From Flavobacterium psychrophilum (GTDB taxonomy: Bacteria > Bacteroidota > Bacteroidia > Flavobacteriales > Flavobacteriaceae), in NCBI GenBank assembly GCA_003243255.1, contig QFQM01000270.1:1-5515 (forward strand): a stretch of 5,515 bases of DNA, written 5' to 3'. This document shows, piece by piece, positions 1 to 5,368 of this stretch (its first letter is position 1; the number at the start of each line of letters is the position of its first letter). The notes under the pieces are model-generated. The model worked only from the letters and a program-made list of their open reading frames with translations. It was not told where the DNA came from and made no database searches. The translations under genes were made by a program, and so were the position numbers.

Positions 1-2
1 AA

Positions 3-251
3 GACAAAGCAACTGCCGCTGCCGCAGGTAAAAAGCGCGTAACTAAAAAACAGATCGCACCGGAGATAAGCGTCAAGCGTGCCCGCCGTCTCGTCGAACT
101 GATCAGCCTGGCTGGTATTGATGATAACGGTGTGGTCACTCTGGAAGGGCTGGCACTGGCAGAGGTGCTTGCGATTGTTGATGAACATAAGGCTATTTCA
201 GCACAGCGTGTTGAAAACCGCTTTGGACATGGCCTGGCTGACATTTCCTAA
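3..251 (+). CDS. C-terminal end of an unrecognised, probably phage-type protein (5' end outside window)
   Basis: An open frame enters from the left edge and runs 82 codons to TAA at 249-251. Its composition and codon use look like a real enterobacterial gene. The first 30 residues are alanine-, lysine- and arginine-rich (KKRVTKKQ, then VKRARRLVELI), like a basic linker or nucleic-acid-binding tail. They are followed by a small region resembling a helical hairpin, with the segments ISLAGIDDNGVVTLEG and LALAEVLAIVDEHKAIS. I do not recognise the family with confidence. The position just before an AlpA-like gene at the integrase end of an element fits a prophage DNA-metabolism or partition-type (ParB-like) protein, but that is a guess. 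No start codon is visible here. The stop lies 128 nt before the next gene on the same strand. Confidence 0.6.
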   Translation, partial: DKATAAAAGKKRVTKKQIAPEISVKRARRLVELISLAGIDDNGVVTLEGLALAEVLAIVDEHKAISAQRVENRFGHGLADIS

Positions 252-379
252 GAGTTATCTTACTGCCCGAAAGAGGGATCAACCTCGTAAAAAAGTAGAC
301 CGCTGCGATGTTTGTTCAGAAGGGACTCGCGGCGGGGGTAGAACATGTATTTTTAACGGTAGTTTTAAATGAGGCAATT

Positions 380-565
380 ATGGTTACTACAGATTTTATG
401 GAAGAGAAAGAAGTGTTCGAACTGCTAGGCAAGAAAAAAACGGCAGTATGGCGTTTACGTAAAGAGCATGGTTTTCCTCAGCCAGTACTAACGTATCCAA
501 CGCGTTACAGCCGTAAAGCCGTAAAACGTTGGTTAGATGAAGGGGGAGTTAATAAGACTATATAA
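380..565 (+). CDS. AlpA-like winged helix-turn-helix protein, possible excisionase
   Basis: A 61-aa basic protein with the AlpA/MerR-like excisionase layout. A helix-turn-helix spans about residues 9-31 (EKEVFELLG, then KKTAVWRLRKE), followed by the typical GFPQPV turn. A wing and C-terminal helix (TRYSRKAVKRWLDE, about 41-54) contain the conserved R-Y and W-L of this family. Such proteins bind DNA as transcription factors or as recombination directionality factors that help the integrase excise the element. I start it at ATG 380 because GAGG at 371-374 lies 5 nt upstream; the in-frame ATG at 308 has no ribosome site and adds unrelated residues. It points toward the three-gene cassette on the opposite strand and lies about 1.8 kb from the integrase gene. 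Its role as excisionase, as opposed to regulator, is inferred from that association. Confidence 0.8.
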   Translation: MVTTDFMEEKEVFELLGKKKTAVWRLRKEHGFPQPVLTYPTRYSRKAVKRWLDEGGVNKTI

Positions 566-589
566 GCTAGTGCAAATTATAACAGTTAA

Positions 590-1102
590 TTATTTTTTCT
601 GCTCCCCAAGCATTTCTTGCAACTCTGGGTTGTCATTAGCTTGAGTAGTTCTATGAGAATTATATTCTACAAGTGTTTCATTACGTTCTTTTAATTTTTG
701 GGTATAGGTGTTGGAGATAATATCTTGACGATCTTGCAACACTTGCTCAAGCTGCTTACGGAAATCTTCTATCTTTGCATCTGTGATAATGCCTTTATAA
801 TCTTCAATATTTGCTCTAAGTAGCTTTTCTTTTCTTTTATTAATGCTTAACAATTGTCTATTAACGCTTCCTAATGACCATTTGAACCCAAGCGTTTTAA
901 TCCAATGAGACAAAAACATTGCAAAGCATGGGAGTGCGAGCAATATCCATGACTTAAGAGATGATAAATCTGAATCTATAAACGATAAGTGGCCATCCCA
1001 AGATGCAATAGCTAAGGTAAAAGCCCCAGTTAAGCCACTAGCAACAACATTCGAAATAAGAGGTACTTTTTCGTAACTGTCAGGTGTTGTTTTTTCAGTC
1101 AC
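590..1102 (-). CDS. Two-pass membrane protein with long charged helical C-terminal tail, function unknown
   Basis: Read from GTG 1102, this is a 170-aa protein. A short polar N-terminus is followed by a hydrophobic segment at about 13-35 (VPLISNVVASGLTGAFTLAI) and a second at about 49-68 (LKSWILLALPCFAMFLSHWI). From about 75 to the end it is a charged, heptad-like helical region rich in K, E, Q and L, likely a coiled coil. With so short a loop between the segments, the tail is probably cytoplasmic, though topology cannot be proved by eye. I prefer GTG 1102 because AAAGGGG lies 6 nt upstream and the start overlaps the TGA of the preceding gene (GTGACTGA), a translational-coupling arrangement. 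A longer reading from GTG 1129 has no ribosome site. It is the last gene of the three-gene cassette. I recognise no family; superinfection exclusion or another envelope function is only inference. Confidence 0.75.
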   Translation of the reverse strand: MTEKTTPDSYEKVPLISNVVASGLTGAFTLAIASWDGHLSFIDSDLSSLKSWILLALPCFAMFLSHWIKTLGFKWSLGSVNRQLLSINKRKEKLLRANIEDYKGIITDAKIEDFRKQLEQVLQDRQDIISNTYTQKLKERNETLVEYNSHRTTQANDNPELQEMLGEQKK

Positions 1103-1343
1103 CTGCACCCCCTTTAACTGCTTTTCCACTACGGATTGCAGCCATAGCTACTTTATAGAACTCATCGTCTGTAGTGACATCGACAAACTGGCTATGACTA
1201 ACACCTTGATCATCAATGTATTCTAATAATAATCTATGACGGGTAGTGCACATGAACCGTATGCGATCAAATAGAATTTTGAAGGCCCAGTACAAGATAG
1301 GGAGGGAGCTGAAAAAAGCCAGCCAAAAAGCAAACGCTGTCAT
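1095..1343 (-). CDS. Small single-pass membrane protein, function unknown
   Basis: An 82-aa protein from ATG 1343. An N-terminal transmembrane segment (about residues 2-25, TAFAFWLAFFSSLPILYWAF) is followed by basic residues (KILFDRIRF). A small soluble domain of about 45 residues follows (RHRLLLEYIDDQGVSHSQFVDV), then a helical stretch and a glycine-rich end. ATG 1343 is preferred over ATG 1361 because a G7 run preceded by CA (ACAGGGGGGGTT) sits directly upstream and works as the Shine-Dalgarno, while ATG 1361 has none; the longer reading would add MNTGGV. It lies 23 nt after the stop of the 291-aa gene and its TGA overlaps the GTG start of the next gene, so all three are probably co-transcribed and the last two translationally coupled. 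No family is recognised. Confidence 0.72.
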   Translation of the reverse strand: MTAFAFWLAFFSSLPILYWAFKILFDRIRFMCTTRHRLLLEYIDDQGVSHSQFVDVTTDDEFYKVAMAAIRSGKAVKGGAGD

Positions 1344-1366
1344 AACCCCCCCTGTATTCATCTTGG

Positions 1367-2242
1367 CTATAAAAACTCGTTCACTCTACCAACTATGTAT
1401 GTTTTGTCCAGAGAATTCAAGTTCTCTCGAACAAGCAAATCGACGTAGTAGACGTCACTGAAAATGCCTGGTTCACGGCCTGTGCGCACCCGTTGCAAGA
1501 AGTCTTCATCTTCTATCGTAACTGTTACAGTCTCTTCTTCGTAGTTTGCACGCCAACCAGTATTTTTATCTTTGTGAATAGTTAGGAAGGTAATTGGCAC
1601 ATCATCGAAGACTTGTTCAGAAAATGACTGTTCCACAGGAACTCTACGGTATCTAAATGGCTCTGCTTCTTTTTCGTCAACTACTACTAGTTCCTTACCT
1701 TGAGGCGTAGAAATTTTGAACAACTCATAGCCTTCTTTTTGTAATGGATTATGTATGATTTTAGACAAAGCTTTACGTATACTAGGCGATGACAATAGCG
1801 GCCTAAAGTAAGACGGAGCAATAATTTCCTCTCCATCCTCAAGAAGGATTTTACAATCACCGTCAGCGGTTAAAGTTATTTTCTGTATTTGTCTCCCGTC
1901 AATGGTACGTATTATTTCAATTAATGTATTACCTGCCGCAATTGCACTTGTCCCACCTAAGCCTATAATACTTAAAATATCCAAATACTGCGTTGGATTT
2001 TGAATTACATCAATTAAATACTCAAATGATCCTTCTTTAAAAGGTTCAACATCAATATTAAGATTTTCACTGGTACCGTTAAGAATGATGTTAACTTCTT
2101 TAAATAAATTATTTAATCCGTTAAGTGACTCAGTTAAAACCTCAAGGTCTATTTTATGATTCTTTAGAGCCTCACCATCATATTTTACCACCAATTTCTC
2201 AACCACTTCGCCTTCATATTTTTCGATGATTTTTTTTGTCAT
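1367..2242 (-). CDS. Uncharacterised 291-aa protein, first gene of the accessory cassette
   Basis: A full-length 291-aa protein from ATG 2242, with AGGAA 8 nt upstream. About residues 1-80 are acidic alpha/beta sequence (KLVVKYDGEALKNHKIDLEV, then LTESLNGLNNLFKEV). A hydrophobic, glycine/alanine-rich stretch lies at about 87-111 (YLDILSIIGLGGTSAIAAGN) and could be a membrane-touching helix or a buried loop. Next is a helix-rich part containing PLLSSPSIRKALSKIIHNPL (149-167), and then a beta-rich C-terminal domain (about 175-291) with repeated hydrophobic/charged alternation. I see no nuclease, ATPase, TIR or protease motif. The gene is visibly AT-rich compared with the integrase beside it, a sign of acquired cargo. 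It leads two membrane-protein genes on the same strand between the integrase and the AlpA-like gene. A phage-defence or lysogenic-conversion role is inference from that location only. Confidence 0.85.
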   Translation of the reverse strand: MTKKIIEKYEGEVVEKLVVKYDGEALKNHKIDLEVLTESLNGLNNLFKEVNIILNGTSENLNIDVEPFKEGSFEYLIDVIQNPTQYLDILSIIGLGGTSAIAAGNTLIEIIRTIDGRQIQKITLTADGDCKILLEDGEEIIAPSYFRPLLSSPSIRKALSKIIHNPLQKEGYELFKISTPQGKELVVVDEKEAEPFRYRRVPVEQSFSEQVFDDVPITFLTIHKDKNTGWRANYEEETVTVTIEDEDFLQRVRTGREPGIFSDVYYVDLLVRENLNSLDKTYIVGRVNEFL

Positions 2243-2335
2243 GATGACTATTCCTATGTAAACAATAAATATGAAATCACGTTATTACAAAAGCTATTTT
2301 CTTTTTGAAACATACACTACTATAGATCTGTTAAA

Positions 2336-3505
2336 TTAACATATTTGTTTCACATACCAGAGGATCTTATCAGCATATAGCTCGTATGCTGTCTTTTGCT
2401 CTGGTAGCCAGTCATGCTTGTTATAAACAGCCATTACCCCTCCCAGTTCATGCCCCAGCATCTTTTCGGTGACATGGGGCATAACACCCTCGGCTGACAG
2501 GTTTGTTACGAGCGATCTCCTGAAATCGTGAGTATGCCAGTCAGGAATATCAATTTTCTCTCGTAACTTTTTCATGTACAGATTGCATGAAGATCGGTCA
2601 ATTGCTTTATCAATACATTGACCTGGAAACAGTACGTCATTGCCGGTATTCAAGAGTCGTTCTACATAGGGTTTGATTTGGTCAAAGATAGGACGTCTGA
2701 TAAGGTTACCCATCTTTGAATGTTCTTCTGGAGTAGTCCAGATAAGATCATCCATATTGAATTCGGCAGCAGTAGCCAGGCGCAGTTCTGACAGTCTCGG
2801 CCCCCAAAGTAACAGCATCTGATGCAGGACTTTATTAGATGAGACAATTTTTGAATTTTCGAGCGCCAGCCAGACCTTAGCTAACTCAGTGTAAGTTAAT
2901 ACCCGTTTGCCAACGTCTGGCTTTTTACCAATGTTTTTAACGCTTAATTTCATCACTTCACATGAAGGGATAAGCTGGCGACTGATGCACCAGTTGATTA
3001 CTGAGCGCAACTGGACCAGAAGCACGCGTGATTTCTTATCGTTCATTTCTTCTTGCTTGTCGAAGAAACGCACCCAGGCTGAAACTGGAATATTGGCAAC
3101 GGGAGTGCCAGAGAACTGTGTGTACATGCTGTTGTACACAACCGATTTATAGAGTGTTTGTGTGTTAGGTTTCAGCTTAGAGGCATACTTATCCCACCAC
3201 TGATCGAGACAGTCTTTAAGAGTCAACTCTCCGTCTTCACGGGTAAAATAATTTTTTGGGTTTACCCCCTTCATGTACAATGCGCGCATCTCGCCGACGA
3301 TGACTCGCGCTTCTTTCAATGAAGTTGCTGGATATCGGCCCACGGTGATACGGACTGGTTTGCCATCCCAACGATAGCGATACTGGAAAGTGACAGTTCC
3401 TGCAGGGGATATGCGCGCGCTCAGACCATCACCGTCGGTAACCTCTGGTGCTCCAGAATATGGTTTGCCGCTGATGCTTCGAAGCTTGGTATCACTGAGA
3501 GCCAC
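2336..3505 (-). CDS. Tyrosine site-specific recombinase (DUF4102-type prophage/island integrase)
   Basis: A 389-aa integrase, close to the usual 390-400 aa for this family, which inserts and excises an element at tRNA genes through a covalent tyrosine-DNA link. The N-terminal arm-binding DUF4102 domain (1-90) shows the family pattern ALSDTKLRSISGKPY, TDGDGL, FQYRYRWDGKPVRITVGRYP. The core-binding SAM-like domain is about 95-195. The catalytic domain carries R237 (GPRLSEL), K264, H326 and R329 (HTHDFRRS), H352 (LGHE) and the nucleophile Y361 (AVYNKH), so it looks active. I choose GTG 3505 because AGGA lies 9 nt upstream and the protein then begins exactly at the family's MALSDTK-type start. 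ATG 3550 and ATG 3679 only add an unrelated leader with no ribosome site. The gene is transcribed away from argW, whose 5' end is 195 nt away, and it ends 93 nt before the accessory cassette. Confidence 0.93.
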   Translation of the reverse strand: MALSDTKLRSISGKPYSGAPEVTDGDGLSARISPAGTVTFQYRYRWDGKPVRITVGRYPATSLKEARVIVGEMRALYMKGVNPKNYFTREDGELTLKDCLDQWWDKYASKLKPNTQTLYKSVVYNSMYTQFSGTPVANIPVSAWVRFFDKQEEMNDKKSRVLLVQLRSVINWCISRQLIPSCEVMKLSVKNIGKKPDVGKRVLTYTELAKVWLALENSKIVSSNKVLHQMLLLWGPRLSELRLATAAEFNMDDLIWTTPEEHSKMGNLIRRPIFDQIKPYVERLLNTGNDVLFPGQCIDKAIDRSSCNLYMKKLREKIDIPDWHTHDFRRSLVTNLSAEGVMPHVTEKMLGHELGGVMAVYNKHDWLPEQKTAYELYADKILWYVKQIC

Positions 3506-3537
3506 GATTAAGTTTCCTGTACACACTGGGGAAACTG

Positions 3538-3557
3538 ATTCTGTACTCATTCTGTAC
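3538..3557. repeat. Two tandem ATTCTGTAC repeats (11-bp period), putative integrase or regulator binding sites
   Basis: ATTCTGTAC occurs at 3538-3546 and again at 3549-3557, so the copies are one helical turn apart on the same face of DNA. A third CTGTAC core lies at 3517-3522, at the ribosome-binding region of the integrase. Tandem short repeats beside an integrase gene are typical of arm-type integrase sites or operator sites. The function here is inferred. Confidence 0.4.
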
Positions 3558-3567
3558 GCAATGGCAA
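3538..3567 (-). promoter_or_regulatory. Candidate integrase promoter overlapped by tandem repeats
   Basis: On the minus strand a -35-like TTGCCA (3567-3562, 5 of 6 consensus bases) and a -10-like CAGAAT (3543-3538, 4 of 6) are separated by 18 nt. Transcription would begin near 3531, leaving a short leader of about 26 nt to the GTG start at 3505, which supports that start over ATG 3550. The -10 lies inside one copy of the 9-bp repeat and the other copy occupies the spacer, so anything binding the repeats would block the promoter. Eye-based prediction. Confidence 0.3.
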
Positions 3568-3700
3568 GTGAACGAAGGGGATTTTTAGAGAAACGACAGC
3601 GAACAATTAAAAACACAAGAGAACTTAATTCTTGAATCGGAAACAGTAAACACGGTAACATTGCAAACAACGCGAACAAAGAAAACCAATCGCGATCTAT

Positions 3701-3775
3701 GTCCCCTTAGTTAAATGGATATAACGAGCCCCTCCTAAGGGCTAGTTGCAGGTTCGATTCCTGCAGGGGACACCA
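3701..3775 (+). tRNA. argW: tRNA-Arg (anticodon CCT), argW type
   Basis: A complete 75-nt tRNA with encoded CCA. The acceptor stem GTCCCCT pairs fully with AGGGGAC, and the D-arm is TTAGTTAAATGGATATAA-like. The anticodon stem AGCCC/GGGCT carries loop CTCCTAA with anticodon CCT at positions 34-36, and the T-arm is TGCAGG/TTCGATT/CCTGCA. It reads the rare codon AGG. argW is the known integration site of E. coli prophage KplE1 (CPS-53) and of phages HK620 and Sf6. Here an integrase gene lies on its 5' side, reading away. The gene has no visible damage, so it should be functional if a promoter lies in 3600-3700; I cannot name one with certainty. Confidence 0.97.
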
Positions 3776-4203
3776 TTACCAAGCCTCAGACAGTCCAAAG
3801 AGTTCCATCATTCGCTAAGCATTAAAAAGTCTTAAAAGACCACGTATGGATGAATTCCATATTGTTTAATGGACTCTATACGCGCTTACGTACAGGAATG
3901 TGTATACCCTGGTTCGATCTTTTTTCTATACACAGGCTGCTCTCTGACATCCAAATAAAACGCGCCATACCTTTGTGGCAAGTGTTGGAATGTGTCGTCC
4001 AGCGGCAGATTACGCTACGGGATAGGGGGGGCACGTCAGCGGAACAACTTTCGGATCTGTTTTGTCCTTTTTATTGCGCAGACATTACACAAAAGTCGTT
4101 ATGGGACCGGGGGCAGTAACCTGGCAGCGCTTTCAGCGCCGCGGAAAGGAAGAGTGGCATATCGTCAGTAAAAAATGCAGAACGTGAACAGCCAAAACCC
4201 CGT
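3776..4203. other. Gap of 428 bases with no convincing gene
   Basis: Open frames here are short, lack ribosome sites and encode protein-unlike sequence. The stretch contains a perfect palindrome GTCTTAAAAGAC just after argW (3828-3839), a perfect 8-bp inverted repeat (3899-3906/3927-3934), and a seven-G run (4025-4031). It may be junction or decayed prophage DNA between argW and the cold-shock operon, and should contain the 3' end of the operon transcript. I found no strong hairpin plus T-run on the minus strand. Confidence 0.5.
3899..3934. repeat. Perfect 8-bp inverted repeat TGTGTATA / TATACACA
   Basis: TGTGTATA at 3899-3906 is answered by TATACACA at 3927-3934 with a 20-bp spacer. It could be a binding site or a hairpin stem. 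No gene starts beside it, and a chance origin is possible. Confidence 0.3.
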
Positions 4204-4434
4204 TTAGCAAAATTTCTGGGCCGCGGTCATGATGTCATCCGATGAAAGCTCTCTATCGGTAGCGACACGAATCTCCAGGTGATCACCAGTGAGTGAATGA
4301 ATGCCTGCGTGCATAATATTCAGGGTCGCTTTCTCGCCGTTAGGGTATTCACAATCAACGGTCTTGTCGCTGGCATTTCTGTCAATGGCTCTGACGGGCT
4401 GAGAGTTGAAAAAAACCAAAACTTTTGCTGACAT
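4204..4434 (-). CDS. Small protein of cold-shock operon, possibly a degenerate HPr-like domain
   Basis: A 76-aa protein from ATG 4434 with AAGGA 7 nt upstream. It is the third gene of the cold-shock operon, 40 nt after the YmcF-like stop. By eye it follows the order of an HPr phosphocarrier: an early strand (KVLVFF), then NSQPVR where HPr has NGLHTR, a beta segment ending PNGEKAT, a LTGDHLEIRV stretch like HPr LTQGTVVTI, and a C-terminal helix (SSDDIMTAAQKF). The residue matching the phosphorylated His15 would be Pro13, while Arg15 matches HPr Arg17, and the first helix is about 6 residues shorter. If homologous, it could not be a PTS phosphocarrier of the normal kind. This alignment is from memory and weak, so it is safest to call it a conserved-looking protein of unknown function, probably cold-induced with its operon. 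Confidence 0.75.
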   Translation of the reverse strand: MSAKVLVFFNSQPVRAIDRNASDKTVDCEYPNGEKATLNIMHAGIHSLTGDHLEIRVATDRELSSDDIMTAAQKFC

Positions 4435-4474
4435 AAGTCGGTCCTTAATTAATTACGTGAAGCAGGCGAAATAT

Positions 4475-4678
4475 CTATGCGACATCCGTTGCTGTGATAT
4501 TTCTGACAAACGGCACAGGATGCATTGTCTCTAATGAACTGTAACGTTCATTGGTCACCATTACGGTTTTACAAAAAATACATTTTGCACCATATGGGTT
4601 AGTTTCTGTTACATCAAAATGAGAAACACGATATTGCGAGCCGTGACACTTTGGACAACGGAGATGAATATTAGAAAT
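4475..4678 (-). CDS. ymcF: YmcF/YnfQ-family zinc-ribbon cold-shock microprotein with ATT start
   Basis: A 67-aa frame with no ATG, GTG or TTG at its beginning. An in-frame TAG lies upstream (4705-4703), and the first usable codon is ATT 4678-4676, with AAGGA (4693-4689) 10 nt ahead. A second in-frame ATT is at 4669. The protein begins ISNIHLRCPKCHGSQYRVS and has two zinc knuckles, C8-P-K-C11 and C33-I-F-C36, spaced as a zinc ribbon. E. coli YmcF and YnfQ, small proteins encoded just downstream of cspG and cspI, are reported to be cold-induced and to start on ATT. The sequence, position and start all agree with that family. The ribosome site overlaps the csp stop (TAA 4694-4692), so translation is probably linked to the gene before it. 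Conventional gene finders would miss this gene. Molecular function is unknown; nucleic-acid or protein binding is likely for a zinc ribbon. Confidence 0.88.
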   Translation of the reverse strand: MSNIHLRCPKCHGSQYRVSHFDVTETNPYGAKCIFCKTVMVTNERYSSLETMHPVPFVRNITATDVA

Positions 4679-4691
4679 AGTGAAAGTGTCC

Positions 4692-4904
4692 TTAAAGTAT
4701 GACTACATTAATGGCCGAAAGACCTTTCGGCCCGTTTTCGACTGAGAATTCAACTTCTTGATTTTCTTCAAGCGTTTTAAATTCATTACTTTGAATTGCA
4801 GAAAAATGCACGAATACATCTTTGCTGCCATCTTTTGGAGTGATAAAACCAAAGCCTTTTTCAGGGTTGAACCACTTTACGTTACCTGTCGTTTTTGAAG
4901 ACAT
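4692..4904 (-). CDS. CspA-family cold-shock protein, CspG-like
   Basis: A 70-aa single cold-shock domain, the usual family length. It is a five-stranded OB-fold that binds single-stranded RNA and DNA and melts mRNA structure at low temperature. W11 and F12, RNP1 KGFGFI (16-21) and RNP2 VFVHF (30-34) are intact, including F18, F20, F31, H33 and F34. The middle part [20 protein letters not shown] is nearer to E. coli CspG than to CspC or CspE, but the C-terminus ([13 protein letters not shown]) diverges, so I give no symbol. ATG 4904 has AGGT 8 nt upstream. A leader with cold box and upstream box precedes it, which marks it as a cold-induced member. It is the first gene of an operon with the YmcF-like and 76-aa genes. 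Confidence 0.95.
   Translation of the reverse strand: MSSKTTGNVKWFNPEKGFGFITPKDGSKDVFVHFSAIQSNEFKTLEENQEVEFSVENGPKGLSAINVVIL
4713..4732 (-). repeat. Perfect hairpin inside the 3' end of the csp gene, made of upstream-box-like sequence
   Basis: GGCCGAAAG (4713-4721) and CTTTCGGCC (4724-4732) form a perfect 9-bp inverted repeat with a 2-nt centre, inside codons for GPKGLSA. In RNA the innermost pairs would open to give a small loop. The sequence GCCGAAAGG is the same as the core of the csp leader's upstream box. The hairpin lies 19 nt before the Shine-Dalgarno of the ATT-started gene. A regulatory role is inferred. Confidence 0.5.
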
Positions 4905-4925
4905 AATTTTTTACCTATATAAATG

Positions 4926-4938
4926 TAAGCCTTTCGGC
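4926..4938 (-). promoter_or_regulatory. Cold-shock 'upstream box' in csp leader
   Basis: On the minus strand GCCGAAAGGCTTA lies shortly before the csp ribosome site (AGG, 4916-4914). It matches the upstream box GCCGAAAGGCACA of E. coli cspA, cspB, cspG and cspI at its first ten bases. In those genes this box promotes translation in the cold. GCC and GGC can pair around AAA to form a short stem. Confidence 0.8.
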
Positions 4939-5046
4939 ATGCAGGGTCCGATTACAGAATAATCGCATAACTTTCAATGAAGACTCAAAAAAAGAGGTAT
5001 CTCAGGATACTTAAAATGAGGGCAAAAAGGGAATGCTTTGGACTGG

Positions 5047-5057
5047 TCTGTGTATCA
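5047..5057 (-). promoter_or_regulatory. Cold box at the 5' end of csp leader
   Basis: The minus strand reads TGATACACAGA, 8 of 11 bases identical to the E. coli cold box TGACGTACAGA. The surrounding CGGTTTGA and ACAGACCA also match the cspA mRNA 5' end as I recall it. It sits a few bases after the predicted transcription start, as in cspA, where it takes part in shutting down and stabilising the message. Confidence 0.72.
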
Positions 5058-5069
5058 AACCGACAACTC

Positions 5070-5098
5070 ATTAAGGCATGCCATATCATATTATGCAA
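5070..5098 (-). promoter_or_regulatory. Promoter of the cold-shock operon (extended -10)
   Basis: On the minus strand -35 TTGCAT (5098-5093) and -10 CTTAAT (5075-5070) have an ideal 17-nt spacer, and the -10 is preceded by TGC, an extended -10 motif. Transcription from about 5062 gives a leader of about 158 nt, nearly the 159 nt of E. coli cspA, and places the cold box at the extreme 5' end. Confidence 0.6.
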
Positions 5099-5368
5099 GT
5101 TTTATTTTTCATGCCATTCTCACCTCGCTACGTTTGCAAGCATCCAGGACCTTAATTCCTTGTAGCTTGTTTCTGACGCAGCGCTGTTACCCTGCCCTTT
5201 AACGAAGAAAACTGCCAAAAATATTCCATGACTGGTAATGACAACGTTAACAAAATGTCTCTGACCAGAATGGATAATATCTCTTTTTAATCGCGAACGA
5301 AAAAATGATCATGGGCAATGCGCGCAGGGATAGTGTATGGTTACAGCCCATTTATCAGGAAAGACCCT
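5099..5368. other. Divergent intergenic region upstream of the YnfU-like gene
   Basis: This space of 270 bases separates the csp promoter from the divergent zinc-ribbon gene and must hold that gene's promoter. I see only weak candidates on the plus strand: TTAACA (5246-5251) followed 20 nt later by GATAAT, and no cold box. A possible leader stem pairs ATGGGC (5311-5316) with GCCCAT (5346-5351) just before the ribosome site. Nothing else is clear. Confidence 0.4.

Noticed and set aside
308..379. N-terminal extension of the AlpA-like protein from ATG 308
   Set aside because: No Shine-Dalgarno and no family similarity; ATG 380 has GAGG 5 nt upstream.
575..597. AT-only hairpin plus T-run between the convergent AlpA-like and 170-aa genes as a terminator
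   Set aside because: The stem is only 5 A-T pairs with a 7-nt loop, too weak to call.
3551..3679. Longer integrase N-terminus from ATG 3679 or ATG 3550
   Set aside because: Neither start has a ribosome site, the extra residues do not resemble the family, and the candidate promoter lies downstream of ATG 3550. GTG 3505 gives the family N-terminus.
3911..3918. GGTTCGAT copy of the tRNA T-loop after argW as a tRNA remnant or att site
   Set aside because: Only 8 bases match and nothing around them continues the similarity.
4041..4074. GGAACAA / TTGTCC stem followed by TTTTT as a plus-strand terminator
   Set aside because: The stem is short and bulged, and no plus-strand gene ends nearby.
3850..4119. 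89-codon plus-strand frame in the gap after argW
   Set aside because: No ribosome site, odd composition rich in W, C, R and I, and no recognisable protein pattern.
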